This document shows positions 24,943 to 33,696 of a stretch of 64,000 bases of DNA, piece after piece. Numbering within the stretch: the stretch's first letter is position 1; each line of letters starts with the position of its first letter. The stretch is from Aphodovivens sp036306585 (GTDB taxonomy: Bacteria > Actinomycetota > Coriobacteriia > Coriobacteriales > Eggerthellaceae), in assembly GCA_036306585.1 (NCBI GenBank), contig JAXJZF010000002.1, positions 124,001 through 188,000 on the forward strand. The letters are read 5' to 3'. Under the pieces are notes generated by a model. The model was not told the DNA's origin. It did not search any database and worked only from the letters and a program-made list of their open reading frames with translations. Both the position numbers and the translations under genes were made by a program.

Positions 24943-26175
24943 ATGGCTCAGCTGCCGCAGATCGATTCGCTCGCGACACCCGACAAGGCGGTCGCTAAAT
25001 CGACGCGCAAACCGCTGTTTCCATCGATGAACATGCCGTTCATCGGCATCATCGTCCTCTTGGTGTGCTTCGGACTGGTAGTGGTGTGGTCGGCAGTGAC
25101 CAACGATCCCGACTACAGCTTCTCCCGCCAGTTGGGCGGTGTTGCCGCAGGCATCATCGCCATGGCGGTGCTGTGGCGCTTCGATTACCGGCGCCTTGCC
25201 GGCATGACGCGCGTGTTCCTCATCGTCAACGTCGTGCTCATCCTATCACCGCACATCCCCGGTTTGGGAACCGATGCGGGGATGGGCGCACAGTCGTGGA
25301 TCCGCATCGGCATGCAGATCCAGCCTGGTGAGTTCGCCAAAATCACGGTCATCCTGCTCGATGCCAGCGTGATGGCGCGTTACGGCGGCAAGTTGGACGA
25401 TTCGCGCGAGTATTGCAAAGCGCTTGGCATCATGTTGGTGCCGTTTCTGTGCATCATGACCCAGCCCGACCTGGGCACGGGCCTGGTATACCTGTTCATC
25501 GCCGGTACCGCCTTGGTGATGGGCGGCGCCCGGGCGAAATACCTTTTGACCACGCTTGCCATGTTCGTTGCCGCGATTGTCGCGGTGTTCGTCCTCGACG
25601 AGCTGTTGAAATATCGCACCGCGGATGGCACATGGGAGTATCGACTTCTCAAGCAATACCAACGAAACCGCTTGCTGGTATTTCTGAACCAGGGCGGGGT
25701 GGACATGTCTGACGAAGGCTACAATCTTCAGCAGGCGATGATCGCCATCGGTTCGGGCGGTTTGTTCGGCAAAGGGTTGCTGCAAAGCTCCCAGGGAACA
25801 CTGGGGTACCTGCCCGAGGCCCCCACGGACTTCATCTTCTGCATTCTGGCGGAGGAGCTTGGCCTCGTGGGCGCGTTGACGCTGCTGGTCATGTACGCCG
25901 CCCTCATCATCGTGTGCATCCGCATCGCCCGTTCGTGCGGCGACCTGTTCGGCATGGTCATCGTCATGTGCGTGGTGGGCATGTGGATGTTCCAGATCCT
26001 GGAGAACATCGGCATGGATATCGGGCTCATGCCCATCACGGGTATTCCCCTGCCTTTCGTAAGCTACGGTTCGTCGTTCATGGTGGTGAATTTCGCCTTG
26101 CTGGGCATCATCGGTTCGGTATGGTCGCATGGCGCCGCTAGTGGAAAGAGGGAAGCCTATGAAGTTACCCATTGA
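24943..26175 (+). CDS. rodA: Peptidoglycan glycosyltransferase RodA (SEDS family)
   Basis: 410 aa polytopic membrane protein (about ten hydrophobic segments) that polymerises lipid II together with PBP2. SEDS signatures: QSWIRIGMQIQPGEFAKITVIL, QPDLGTGLVYLF, FGKGLLQSSQGTLGYLPEAPTDFIFCILAEELG and the C-terminal GIPLPFVSYGSSFMV. Strong GAGGAAGGAGGAG site. The last 17 bases overlap the next gene. Confidence 0.95.
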   Translation: MAQLPQIDSLATPDKAVAKSTRKPLFPSMNMPFIGIIVLLVCFGLVVVWSAVTNDPDYSFSRQLGGVAAGIIAMAVLWRFDYRRLAGMTRVFLIVNVVLILSPHIPGLGTDAGMGAQSWIRIGMQIQPGEFAKITVILLDASVMARYGGKLDDSREYCKALGIMLVPFLCIMTQPDLGTGLVYLFIAGTALVMGGARAKYLLTTLAMFVAAIVAVFVLDELLKYRTADGTWEYRLLKQYQRNRLLVFLNQGGVDMSDEGYNLQQAMIAIGSGGLFGKGLLQSSQGTLGYLPEAPTDFIFCILAEELGLVGALTLLVMYAALIIVCIRIARSCGDLFGMVIVMCVVGMWMFQILENIGMDIGLMPITGIPLPFVSYGSSFMVVNFALLGIIGSVWSHGAASGKREAYEVTH

Positions 26176-27265
26176 TGTGAAGGCGGTCATTGACGAGGCG
26201 ACCAATATCGACGAAGCGGCCAAAACCCCGGTTTCGGTGACGGTCTACTACGACGGGACCTGCTCGTCCGATCTAGCGGAGCATCTGGCGCGGGCCTACG
26301 AGGCTGCCGCACCCCATGCGCGGGTTTCCTTCGCGACGTTGGATGACGCGCTGGCTTGTCCGTTTCCCGGCGATGATATCGCCGTGATCGCGGCTGGGTT
26401 CGACGAGCGCGTGGGGGTTGCCGCTGCTTCGCTGCGTGCGGTGGGCGTACCTGCGATGGTTGCAACCACCTTGCCTTCCCTGGTGGGTCAGATCGCCCAG
26501 GCGGCAGGGTGCCCCATTCCCGAGGGCGATATCGTCGCGGCGGGCGGCGCGACCGTTTCCGCTGTCAAGCGGCTTGCTGACGGGCTGCGCGGGAAAACGC
26601 CGGCAAGCGGGTTCGCGTTCGACGAGAGTGAAGAGCCTCTACCGCTCGACGATGAGCGCCTCGGGCAGCTCGATGAGCGCATGGGCGCGTGGATCATAGC
26701 CGCCAGCCGCGAGAAGCGGTTGGCGTTCGCTTTGGCCTTTCCTTTCGTCCGCCGTCCGCTTTCGACGGAAGCCGTCGGCGCTACGTCTATGCAAAATGCC
26801 GGCGTGGGCCTGGTGGTCCTGTTGCCTGGCGCCGATATGCCGGTCATGACGCTCAACCAGGCCAAGATGCTGCTGCAGATCGCCGCGGCATACGGACAGC
26901 CTATGAGCCTTGCGCGCGTGAAGGAGCTTGCCTGCGTGGTGGGAGGCGCCTTCGCATTCCGCACTGTCGCTCGCCAGGTGGCGGGGATCGTCCCTGCGCT
27001 GGGTTGGGCGGTGAAGGCGGCTATCGGTTATGCGGGGACCGAGGCCATGGGCCGTGCCGCCATTGAGTATTTCGAGAACGGCGGCTCCGTCTCCGGATTG
27101 GCGGAGGTGGTGGGCAAGGCGCGCGATGCCGTCGCCCAGGGGGCGGGCTGCGCGCAATCGGTCGCCGCATCCGTTGCGAGCGCCGCCCGCGCCGCATCGC
27201 CGAGTATGAAAGACGGGGGAGCGCAAGCTGCTCCCGCCGCGACCGAGAAAGAGATTCGCCGATGA
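26159..27265 (+). CDS. DUF697-domain membrane-associated protein
   Basis: About 368 aa. The N-terminal 230 residues have no motif I recognise (a weak nucleotide-binding-like AVIAAGFDERVGVAAASLRAVGVPAMVAT region). Residues about 232-325 (MTLNQAKMLLQIAAAYGQPMS, then VGGAFAFRTVARQVAGIVPALGWAVKAAIGYAGTEAMGRAAIEYFENGG in part) match the DUF697/YcjF-type helical hairpin, often membrane-associated and often next to GTPases. ATG 26159 inside rodA with GAAAGAGGGAAG is used; its stop overlaps the next ATG (ATGA). The coupling to rodA suggests a role in the elongation operon, but that is inference. Confidence 0.78.
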   Translation: MKLPIDVKAVIDEATNIDEAAKTPVSVTVYYDGTCSSDLAEHLARAYEAAAPHARVSFATLDDALACPFPGDDIAVIAAGFDERVGVAAASLRAVGVPAMVATTLPSLVGQIAQAAGCPIPEGDIVAAGGATVSAVKRLADGLRGKTPASGFAFDESEEPLPLDDERLGQLDERMGAWIIAASREKRLAFALAFPFVRRPLSTEAVGATSMQNAGVGLVVLLPGADMPVMTLNQAKMLLQIAAAYGQPMSLARVKELACVVGGAFAFRTVARQVAGIVPALGWAVKAAIGYAGTEAMGRAAIEYFENGGSVSGLAEVVGKARDAVAQGAGCAQSVAASVASAARAASPSMKDGGAQAAPAATEKEIRR

Positions 27266-29151
27266 ATCATATGACCAGTCTGTGGGAGCGTTTGGAGCCG
27301 CTGCTGCGCGATGCCGAGCGTCCGTCCCGCTATCTCGACCACGAGTTCGGCAGCTTCGTGAAGCAGGATGCCGACTTCGCCTTCTGCATGGTGTATCCCG
27401 ACACGTACGAGCTGGGCCAGTCCAACCAGGCGCTGCGCATCCTGGTGAACGCCGTTAACGCCGCTGAGAACCTGCGCGCCGAGCGCGCGTTTTTACCGGC
27501 GCCGACGTTCTGCGACACGCTGCGCGCCGAGGGCTTGCCGCTGTTCAGCATCGAAAGCTGCGCTCCTCTGGCGGAGTTCGACGCGGTTGGCATCACGCTG
27601 CCGCATGAACTCGCCGCCACCAACATCCTTGAGACGCTCGATCTGGCGGGCATACCGCTGCATGCACAGGAGCGCGGGGAGCGCGATCCCTTCATCCTGG
27701 GTGGCGGCCCCTGCGCCTATAATCCCGAGCCCTATGCGCCCTTCTTCGACGCCATCAACATCGGCGAGGGCGAGGAATCGGTGCCCCATGCGCTGCAGCT
27801 CATCCGCCGCATGCGCTGCGAAGGCGCCTCCCGTTCCGATATCCTGCACACGCTTGCCCATGAGCGCGGTTGGTACGTTCCGTCGCTGTATCGCTGGCGC
27901 TCGGATGTTGAAGCTCAGGAGGAGGGGTCGTGGATCGAACCGTTGGAGGAGGGGCTTCCCACGGCCATCGAGAAGTGCCTCTACGGCGGTTTCGCCGAGA
28001 GCAGCGGCTGGGAGCCCTGTATCGTCCCATTCGCGGAGTGCGTCCACGATCGTCTGAACGTCGAGATCCTGCGTGGCTGCGCGCGCGGGTGCCGCTTCTG
28101 CCAGGCGGGCATGATGTACCGACCCGTGCGCGAGCGTTCCGCCGACAACGTGGTTGCCTCGGTGCTGGAGGGCTTGGCGCAGACGGGCTACGAGGAAGCG
28201 AGTCTCACCTCGCTTTCGTCCACCGACCACTCGCAGATCGCCGAGATCCTCACGCGCCTGAACAAGGAGCTCGACGGCAAGGGCGTGCGCATCTCGGTAC
28301 CCTCGCAGCGGTTGGATGCGTTCGGCGTCGACATGGCGCGGCTGGTGGCGGGACAGAAGAAAGGCGGCCTCACCTTCGCGCCCGAGGCAGGCACGCAGCG
28401 CCTGCGCGATGTTATCAACAAAAACGTCACCGAGGACGATCTGTTCGGTGCCATAGACGCTGCGTTCGCCGCGGGATGGCGCCGTTGCAAGCTGTATTTC
28501 ATGATCGGCCTGCCAACCGAGACCGATGACGACATCAAGGGCATCGCGAGCCTTGCCCAGCGGGCTTACGACCGTGCCAAGGCAGCGGTTCCGCCCGAGC
28601 AGCGCGGCAGCATCCGTATGAGCGTTTCTTGCGCTTTGTTCGTCCCCAAGGCCCAAACTCCCTTCCAGTGGGACGGGCAGATCCCACCCGAGGAAGCGCT
28701 GCGCCGCGTGAACCTGCTGCGCCATTCCGTGAAGTACAAGGCGGTGGATGTGCATTGGCACGATCCGGAAACCAGCTTCGTGGAGGCAGTCATGAGCCGT
28801 GGTGGGCGTGAAGCTGCGCAGTGGGTGGAAGCTGCTTGGAAGCGCGGTGCACGTTTCGATGCTTGGACCGAGTGCTTCGACGAGCAAGCTTGGCGCGATG
28901 CCGCCGATGAGGTGGGGATCAACCCTGCCGCCATCGCGCAGACCGCCTACGGCACCGACCGCGTCATGCCTTGGTCGCATATCTCCACCGGCGTGTCCAA
29001 CCGGTTCCTGGTGCTCGAGCGCAAACGCGCTCAGCAGGAAACCACCACGCCCGATTGCACGTTCGGCGCCTGCACGGGATGCGGTGCCTGTCCGGGGCTT
29101 GGCACGGACAACCAGCTGGCGGCCCCGCGCCTGGGGAAGGAAGGGGAGTAG
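27262..29151 (+). CDS. B12-binding-type radical SAM protein (TIGR03960 family)
   Basis: 629 aa. Family hallmarks: a cobalamin-binding-like N-terminal domain ending GGGPCAYNPEPYAPFFDAINIGEGEESV, a radical SAM core with Cys273, Cys277 and Cys280 (RGCARGCRFCQAG), and a cysteine-rich C-terminus (CTFGACTGCGACPG). The reaction is unknown; the family is always found with the DUF2344 protein that follows here, and both commonly sit beside mre/rod and RNase E/rplU genes. ATG overlaps the preceding stop. The neighbour pairing supports the identification; the substrate, perhaps an RNA or ribosomal protein, is speculation. Confidence 0.88.
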   Translation: MNHMTSLWERLEPLLRDAERPSRYLDHEFGSFVKQDADFAFCMVYPDTYELGQSNQALRILVNAVNAAENLRAERAFLPAPTFCDTLRAEGLPLFSIESCAPLAEFDAVGITLPHELAATNILETLDLAGIPLHAQERGERDPFILGGGPCAYNPEPYAPFFDAINIGEGEESVPHALQLIRRMRCEGASRSDILHTLAHERGWYVPSLYRWRSDVEAQEEGSWIEPLEEGLPTAIEKCLYGGFAESSGWEPCIVPFAECVHDRLNVEILRGCARGCRFCQAGMMYRPVRERSADNVVASVLEGLAQTGYEEASLTSLSSTDHSQIAEILTRLNKELDGKGVRISVPSQRLDAFGVDMARLVAGQKKGGLTFAPEAGTQRLRDVINKNVTEDDLFGAIDAAFAAGWRRCKLYFMIGLPTETDDDIKGIASLAQRAYDRAKAAVPPEQRGSIRMSVSCALFVPKAQTPFQWDGQIPPEEALRRVNLLRHSVKYKAVDVHWHDPETSFVEAVMSRGGREAAQWVEAAWKRGARFDAWTECFDEQAWRDAADEVGINPAAIAQTAYGTDRVMPWSHISTGVSNRFLVLERKRAQQETTTPDCTFGACTGCGACPGLGTDNQLAAPRLGKEGE

Positions 29152-29155
29152 CATC

Positions 29156-29806
29156 ATGGCGGATCCTAACCTGTTCCGTTTACGCGTCGAATATTGCAAG
29201 CAGGGCCGCTTGGCGCTGCTGTCGCATCTCGAGATCGCTCGCGCGCTCGAGCGCGCCGTGCGCCGCGCCGACCTCCCGTTCGCGGTGAGCCAGGGGTTCT
29301 CGCCCCATATGAAGATCGCGTTCGGCTCGGCGTTGCCGGTGGGAGTGGGAAGCACCTGCGAGATCTTTGATCTGCAGATGACGCGTTACGTCGCCCCCGA
29401 GAAGGCGCTTGCCGCTTTGCAGGATGCAAGCGTTGCCGACCTCATGCCCCATGCGGCCCGCTACATCGGCCCGCGCGATGCGGCGGCTTCGGTGGCCTAT
29501 CCGGTGGCGGCTTATCGCGCCCAGCTTTCCCGGGAACCCGAAGGCGGCCTTCCTGTGCCCGAGCAGGTGCACGTGGTGCGCAAGAAGAAGGAGAAAACCC
29601 TCGTCGTTGCTGATTTCCTGGTGGGTGAGGTTGCGAGCGCGGGCAGCGTCGTTTCGTTCGAGCTTGAGGCCAAACCCACGGGGAGCCTCCGCCCGGACCT
29701 GCTCCTGAATGCGTGCGTCGCCGCATGGAATGCCGAGCGTCCCGAGACATCCAAGCCGCTGAGCATCGTGTCCGTCACGCGTATCGCCCAGCGCGCGGCG
29801 CGGTAG
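29156..29806 (+). CDS. DUF2344 protein (TIGR03936), partner of the radical SAM protein
   Basis: 216 aa. It opens FRLRVEYCKQGRLALLSHLEIARALERAVRRADLPFAVSQGFSPHMKIAFGSALPVGVGS in part, the defining block of DUF2344 (many bacteria fuse it to the radical SAM partner). Function unknown; it probably works in the same modification. AAGGAAGGGGAG precedes ATG 29156, 4 bases after the radical SAM stop. Last gene of the mre operon; rplU/rpmA, which often follow, are absent and a transporter comes next. Confidence 0.88.
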   Translation: MADPNLFRLRVEYCKQGRLALLSHLEIARALERAVRRADLPFAVSQGFSPHMKIAFGSALPVGVGSTCEIFDLQMTRYVAPEKALAALQDASVADLMPHAARYIGPRDAAASVAYPVAAYRAQLSREPEGGLPVPEQVHVVRKKKEKTLVVADFLVGEVASAGSVVSFELEAKPTGSLRPDLLLNACVAAWNAERPETSKPLSIVSVTRIAQRAAR

Positions 29807-29821
29807 CAAGTACGGCGATCC

Positions 29822-29857
29822 GTCCTCGCGCGCGGGCGTCTGCTTACGCGCGAGGAC
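29822..29857 (+). terminator. Strong hairpin after the mre operon
   Basis: 11-bp perfect stem GTCCTCGCGCG/CGCGCGAGGAC with a 14-base loop, 15 bases past the stop. No clean T-run follows (ATCTGCCCCTTC), so it is a weak or rho-assisted end, or an mRNA 3' protector. Confidence 0.45.
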
Positions 29858-29987
29858 ATCTGCCCCTTCAGACCTCCTTAACCTCCTTTTGCGTCCCTTC
29901 TTCTCTGGGAGGATAATGTCTTTGTTGTCTGGTTGGAGCGTTCGTGCACGTCCGCCAGATTTCTTTGTAGGGGGTAGCAGGGGCGCG

Positions 29988-31466
29988 ATGCATATGCAGA
30001 TTACCGATAGAACCAAGAAGCTGTTGATGTACGTCGGTGCCGCCGCAGGCGTCATCGCCGGCGTTGCCGTGGCGGTCGCCATGCCGGTTGCGGGCCTAAA
30101 CCCCCACGCCGCCCAGGCGTTCGGGATCCTTATCTGGGCAATTGTGTGGTGGGTACTGCGCATTTTCCCCGAGATGGTGACCGCCTTCATCATGGCGGTC
30201 CTGTTCATCGCTGTGGCGGGCATCCCCATTGAGACCGTGTTCGCGTCGTTCACCGGCGAGACCTGGTGGCTTCTGTTCGCCGCGTTCGGCTTGGGCGTGG
30301 GCATGAAGCAAAGCGGGCTCGTCACGCGCATCGCGCATTTCGTGCTAGAGAAATTCCCGGCAACGTTCAAGGCGCAGGTCGCCGCCATCATCGCATCCGG
30401 TACGGTCATCGGACCGCTCATCCCCAGCATGTCGGCGAAGCTTGCGGTCATTACGCCGCTTTCCTTCGGCATCGGCGAATCGTTGGGCTACGAGCCCAAG
30501 AGCCGCCAGATGAACGGATTGTTCCTCGCGGCGCTTACCGGCGTGCGCACGGTGGGTCCTGCCATCATTAGCGCGTGCGTCATAGGCTATGCTCTGCTGT
30601 CGTTCTACCCCGATGACGTGCAGGCGCGCTTCAATATGGTCAACTGGTTCATCGCCGCGCTGCCGTGGTTCGTGCTGGTCACTCTCATCAACTATGCGGT
30701 GATCATCGCCGCGTATGGTCCGAAGGGCGAGTGCAAGCGCAAGCGCACGGCGAAGGCCGAAGATGCGCTGGAGGAAGAGCATGGAGCATCCGAAGGCCCT
30801 GCGAAACGGGTCCAGCAGAAGGACTTGGGTCCTATGAGCGCTGCGGAGAAGAAGATGCTCGTCATCATCTTGGCCACGGTGGCGCTGTGGGTATTGGAGC
30901 CTCTGCACGGCATCCCCTCGGTTGCTGTGGGCCTGGCGGGCGTTGCGTGCCAGCTTGGATTCGGCGTGTGCAGTCTGAAAGAGTTCCGCTCCAGCCTTAA
31001 CTGGGAGAGCCTGCTGTTCATCGGCACTGCCATGGGTTTGGCGACGGTGTTTTCCTACACGGGCATAGACGCCTGGGTGGTTAACTTGGTGGGCCCGGTC
31101 ATGCAGCGCCTGGCGTTCTCGCCCTTCGCCTTCATCGCCGGTGTGGCGCTGGCTACGGTGGTGCTGCGCTTCGTGATCGCCTCGGAGATGGCCTTCATCA
31201 ACATCTTCATGGCGTTCATGGCGCCTATGGCGGTGTCGTTGGGCATCAACCCATGGGTGGTGGGCTTCGCGGTGTATGCGATGGTGAACCCGTGGTTTCT
31301 CATGTACCAGAACCCCATCTACATGGCGGCGTTCTATTCCGTCGACGGACGCATGGTCAACCATGGCCCGATGGCCGCCTATTGCGGGGCATATCTGGTT
31401 ATCTGCCTGTTCGGCCTGATGGCATCGGTGCCGTATTGGCTGACGACAGGCGTGTACGCGCTGTAG
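29988..31466 (+). CDS. Divalent anion:sodium symporter (DASS/SLC13 family)
   Basis: 492 aa with about 12 hydrophobic segments. It shows the DASS start (PHAAQAFGILIWAIVWWVLRIFPEMVTAFIMAVLF), the first SNT-like hairpin region (GPLIPSMSAKLAVITPLSFGI) and a C-terminal counterpart. Such carriers import or exchange dicarboxylates or sulfate. A charged cytoplasmic loop of about 45 residues (ECKRKRTAKAEDALEEEHG) splits the halves. ATG 29988 is used; upstream in-frame codons lack the family start. Single gene on the plus strand facing degV. Substrate unknown. Confidence 0.82.
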   Translation: MHMQITDRTKKLLMYVGAAAGVIAGVAVAVAMPVAGLNPHAAQAFGILIWAIVWWVLRIFPEMVTAFIMAVLFIAVAGIPIETVFASFTGETWWLLFAAFGLGVGMKQSGLVTRIAHFVLEKFPATFKAQVAAIIASGTVIGPLIPSMSAKLAVITPLSFGIGESLGYEPKSRQMNGLFLAALTGVRTVGPAIISACVIGYALLSFYPDDVQARFNMVNWFIAALPWFVLVTLINYAVIIAAYGPKGECKRKRTAKAEDALEEEHGASEGPAKRVQQKDLGPMSAAEKKMLVIILATVALWVLEPLHGIPSVAVGLAGVACQLGFGVCSLKEFRSSLNWESLLFIGTAMGLATVFSYTGIDAWVVNLVGPVMQRLAFSPFAFIAGVALATVVLRFVIASEMAFINIFMAFMAPMAVSLGINPWVVGFAVYAMVNPWFLMYQNPIYMAAFYSVDGRMVNHGPMAAYCGAYLVICLFGLMASVPYWLTTGVYAL

Positions 31467-31484
31467 CGGCTGCCCCGCCCGACG

Positions 31485-32339
31485 CTACCGGATGACGTCT
31501 TTCGCCACGAAACACAGTCCCACGCAGTCGGGCCCCAGATGGGCGCCGACGGTGGGGCCGATCTGCACGGTGCGCGTGGAGGTGCGATCGATGCCGAACC
31601 GCTCGCAGAACTTGTTCGCGTAATCATCCGCAGTCTCTGTGCCGTTGGAATACAGGAACATCACCTGCCAGGCAGGGTCGTAGGGATGCAGCTCGAATTC
31701 CTTGGTCACGCGTTTCTCGCCGGCATGGCGGCCCCGCGCTTTGCCGATGGGCACCACGGCTCCATCTGACACGGCCACCACGGGCTTGATGCTCAGCAGA
31801 TCGCCCACCACCGCCAAGCCGGCGGGGATGCGCCCGCCACGGCGCAGATATTCCAGCTTGTCCAGCACGCCGCAGATGCGGATATGGTCGCGCAGATATT
31901 CCAAGCGGGGGAGGATCTCTGCGGCGGCCTTTCCCTCATCGCGCATGCGCGCCGCCTCTTCCACCAGCAGCCGCTGCGAGGCGATGGCATGGCGCGTGTC
32001 CATGATGACGATGCGCTCCTCCCAGCCTGAAAGGGCTGCGGCCATGCGTGCCGAATCCACCGTGCCCGACAGTGCTCCCGATAGGCAGATGACCAGGACG
32101 TCTTCGCCCGTCTCCTTCGCTTTCTCGTAAAGCGACAGGTAGGCGTCTGGGGAGGGCTGGCTGGTGGTAGGGAAGTCGTCGCGTTGCTTCAGCATGGTGT
32201 AGAAGCGATCGAATTCCTGGTGCGTGTTGCGTTGGAAATGCTCGCCGCCGAACACGATGTCCAAGGGGACGACACGCACGTCGAGCTGTTGCGCCTCGTC
32301 TTCCAGGATGTCGGATGCCGAGTCGGTGATGATCATCAT
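31485..32339 (-). CDS. DegV-family fatty-acid-binding protein
   Basis: 284 aa. DegV/FakB fold: MIITDSASDILEDEAQQLDVRVVPLDIVFGGEHF at the N-terminus, FPTTSQPSPDAYLSLYEKAKETGEDVLVICLSGALSGTVDSARMAA with the fatty-acid carboxylate-binding serine/threonine region, and RICGVLDKLEYLRRGGRI. FakB proteins present fatty acids to the kinase FakA for phospholipid use; no fakA is seen here. Two adjacent ATGs at 32339 and 32336; an upstream in-frame ATG at 32516 precedes non-family sequence. Confidence 0.9.
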   Translation of the reverse strand: MMIITDSASDILEDEAQQLDVRVVPLDIVFGGEHFQRNTHQEFDRFYTMLKQRDDFPTTSQPSPDAYLSLYEKAKETGEDVLVICLSGALSGTVDSARMAAALSGWEERIVIMDTRHAIASQRLLVEEAARMRDEGKAAAEILPRLEYLRDHIRICGVLDKLEYLRRGGRIPAGLAVVGDLLSIKPVVAVSDGAVVPIGKARGRHAGEKRVTKEFELHPYDPAWQVMFLYSNGTETADDYANKFCERFGIDRTSTRTVQIGPTVGAHLGPDCVGLCFVAKDVIR

Positions 32340-32620
32340 GATGGGCCTGCTTCGTCGCAAATATGGTGCCGGAGGCGGCGCGCCGAGTGCGCGCCTGCTG
32401 AAATCGGCTGCATCATAGCATTTACCGTGGCTTTGCACGGGGTGAGCAGCGATAATCTGGGAAATCTGCGCTTTAGCGCGCAACGCGCCTCTTTTGCCAG
32501 CAACCGAGGAATGCACCGGTTTCCTGGAGCGGACCCAGTGCTGCCGCGGTTATGGCGTATACTCGCTGCAGTTACCCAATATGGCCCGTTTCGCGGCATA
32601 ACGAGTGAGGAGCGCAGTTC

Positions 32621-33574
32621 GTGGAATCCACCGTCCAAACCCCTTCGGAAGACACTTCCATCCTGGACATCGCCGTCATCGGCGCCGGACCCGCCGGGCT
32701 GACTGCCGGCCTGTACGCTGCCCGTGCCGGGATGGACGTCGCGGTGTTCGAGCGCACGGCACCGGGCGGCCAGCTGGCTCAGACCGACCATCTGGAAAAC
32801 TACCCCGGATTTCCCGAAGGCTGCGAGGGCTTCGCGCTCGCCTATTCCATGAAGCAGCAGGCCGATGCGTTCGGCGTGAAGAACGTTGGCGAGGAGGTCG
32901 ATTCGGTCGACCTTTCCTGCAATCCTAAGATCCTGCGCACTCCGTTCGGCGAATACCGCGCCCGTGCGGTCATCGTGGCGACGGGAGCGCGCCCGCGCAA
33001 GTTGGGCGTCGAGGGAGAGGATGCGCTCGCAGGCCGCGGCGTGTCGTATTGCGCCACCTGCGACGGCAACTTTTTCCGTGGCAAGGCGGTGGCGGTCGTC
33101 GGCGGCGGCAACACTGCGGCGGCCGATGCGCTGTACCTGGCGCGTATCTGCGAGAAGGTGTATCTGGTGCATCGCCGCGACAAGCTGCGTGCAACCGCCA
33201 TCTATCACCAGCGTCTGGCAGAGCTTCCCAACGTTGAGTTCGTGTGGAATTCCAACGTTTCAGCGCTTACGGCTAATGAGGCCGGCGTGCTCGCAGGCGT
33301 CACCGTCATGGATAAGAACACCGGCGAGGAGCGGCTGCTGGAGGTTTCCGGCATGTTCGTTGCGGTCGGAACCCTTCCCAACACCGAGTTTCTGGCAGGC
33401 GCGTTGGAAACCGACGAGACGGGCTACCTCGTCACAGACGAGAACGGCGCTGCCAGCATCGAGGGCGTCTGGGCGGCGGGCGACGTGCGGAAGAAGCCTC
33501 TTCGCCAGGTGGTGACGGCGGTGTCCGACGGGGCTGTCTGCGCCGAGCAGGCAGCCGAGTACCTTTCCCTGTAG
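32621..33574 (+). CDS. trxB: Thioredoxin reductase
   Basis: 317 aa NADPH-dependent flavoenzyme. FAD motif AVIGAGPAGLTAGLYAARAG (19-38), redox centre CATC at 144-147, NADPH motif VVGGGNTAAADALYLA with HRRDKLRA, and the C-terminal FAD contact GVWAAGDVRKKPLRQVVTAVSDGAVCA. The HRRxxxR motif supports NADPH use. GTG 32621 follows GAGGAGCGCAG. A TATACT at about 32558 may be the -10. A terminator closes it. No thioredoxin gene is adjacent. Confidence 0.94.
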   Translation: MESTVQTPSEDTSILDIAVIGAGPAGLTAGLYAARAGMDVAVFERTAPGGQLAQTDHLENYPGFPEGCEGFALAYSMKQQADAFGVKNVGEEVDSVDLSCNPKILRTPFGEYRARAVIVATGARPRKLGVEGEDALAGRGVSYCATCDGNFFRGKAVAVVGGGNTAAADALYLARICEKVYLVHRRDKLRATAIYHQRLAELPNVEFVWNSNVSALTANEAGVLAGVTVMDKNTGEERLLEVSGMFVAVGTLPNTEFLAGALETDETGYLVTDENGAASIEGVWAAGDVRKKPLRQVVTAVSDGAVCAEQAAEYLSL

Positions 33575-33582
33575 CGAACCGG

Positions 33583-33607
33583 ACCCGCAGGCGCCTGCGG
33601 GTTTTTC
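33583..33607 (+). terminator. Terminator of trxB
   Basis: Perfect palindrome ACCCGCAG-GCGC-CTGCGGGT followed by TTTTTCTG, 8 bases after the stop. Confidence 0.9.
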
Positions 33608-33696
33608 TGTTGCCTTGCCATCTTTGCTATACTCTTCAGTTGCGCAATTAACGGATATTCATCTAGAGGATGCGAGCATACATGCAAGAGACCAAC

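Noticed and set aside
27493..29355. 620-codon minus-strand frame opposite the radical SAM gene
   Set aside because: Shadow of codon bias; motifs and overlaps with neighbours lie on the plus strand.
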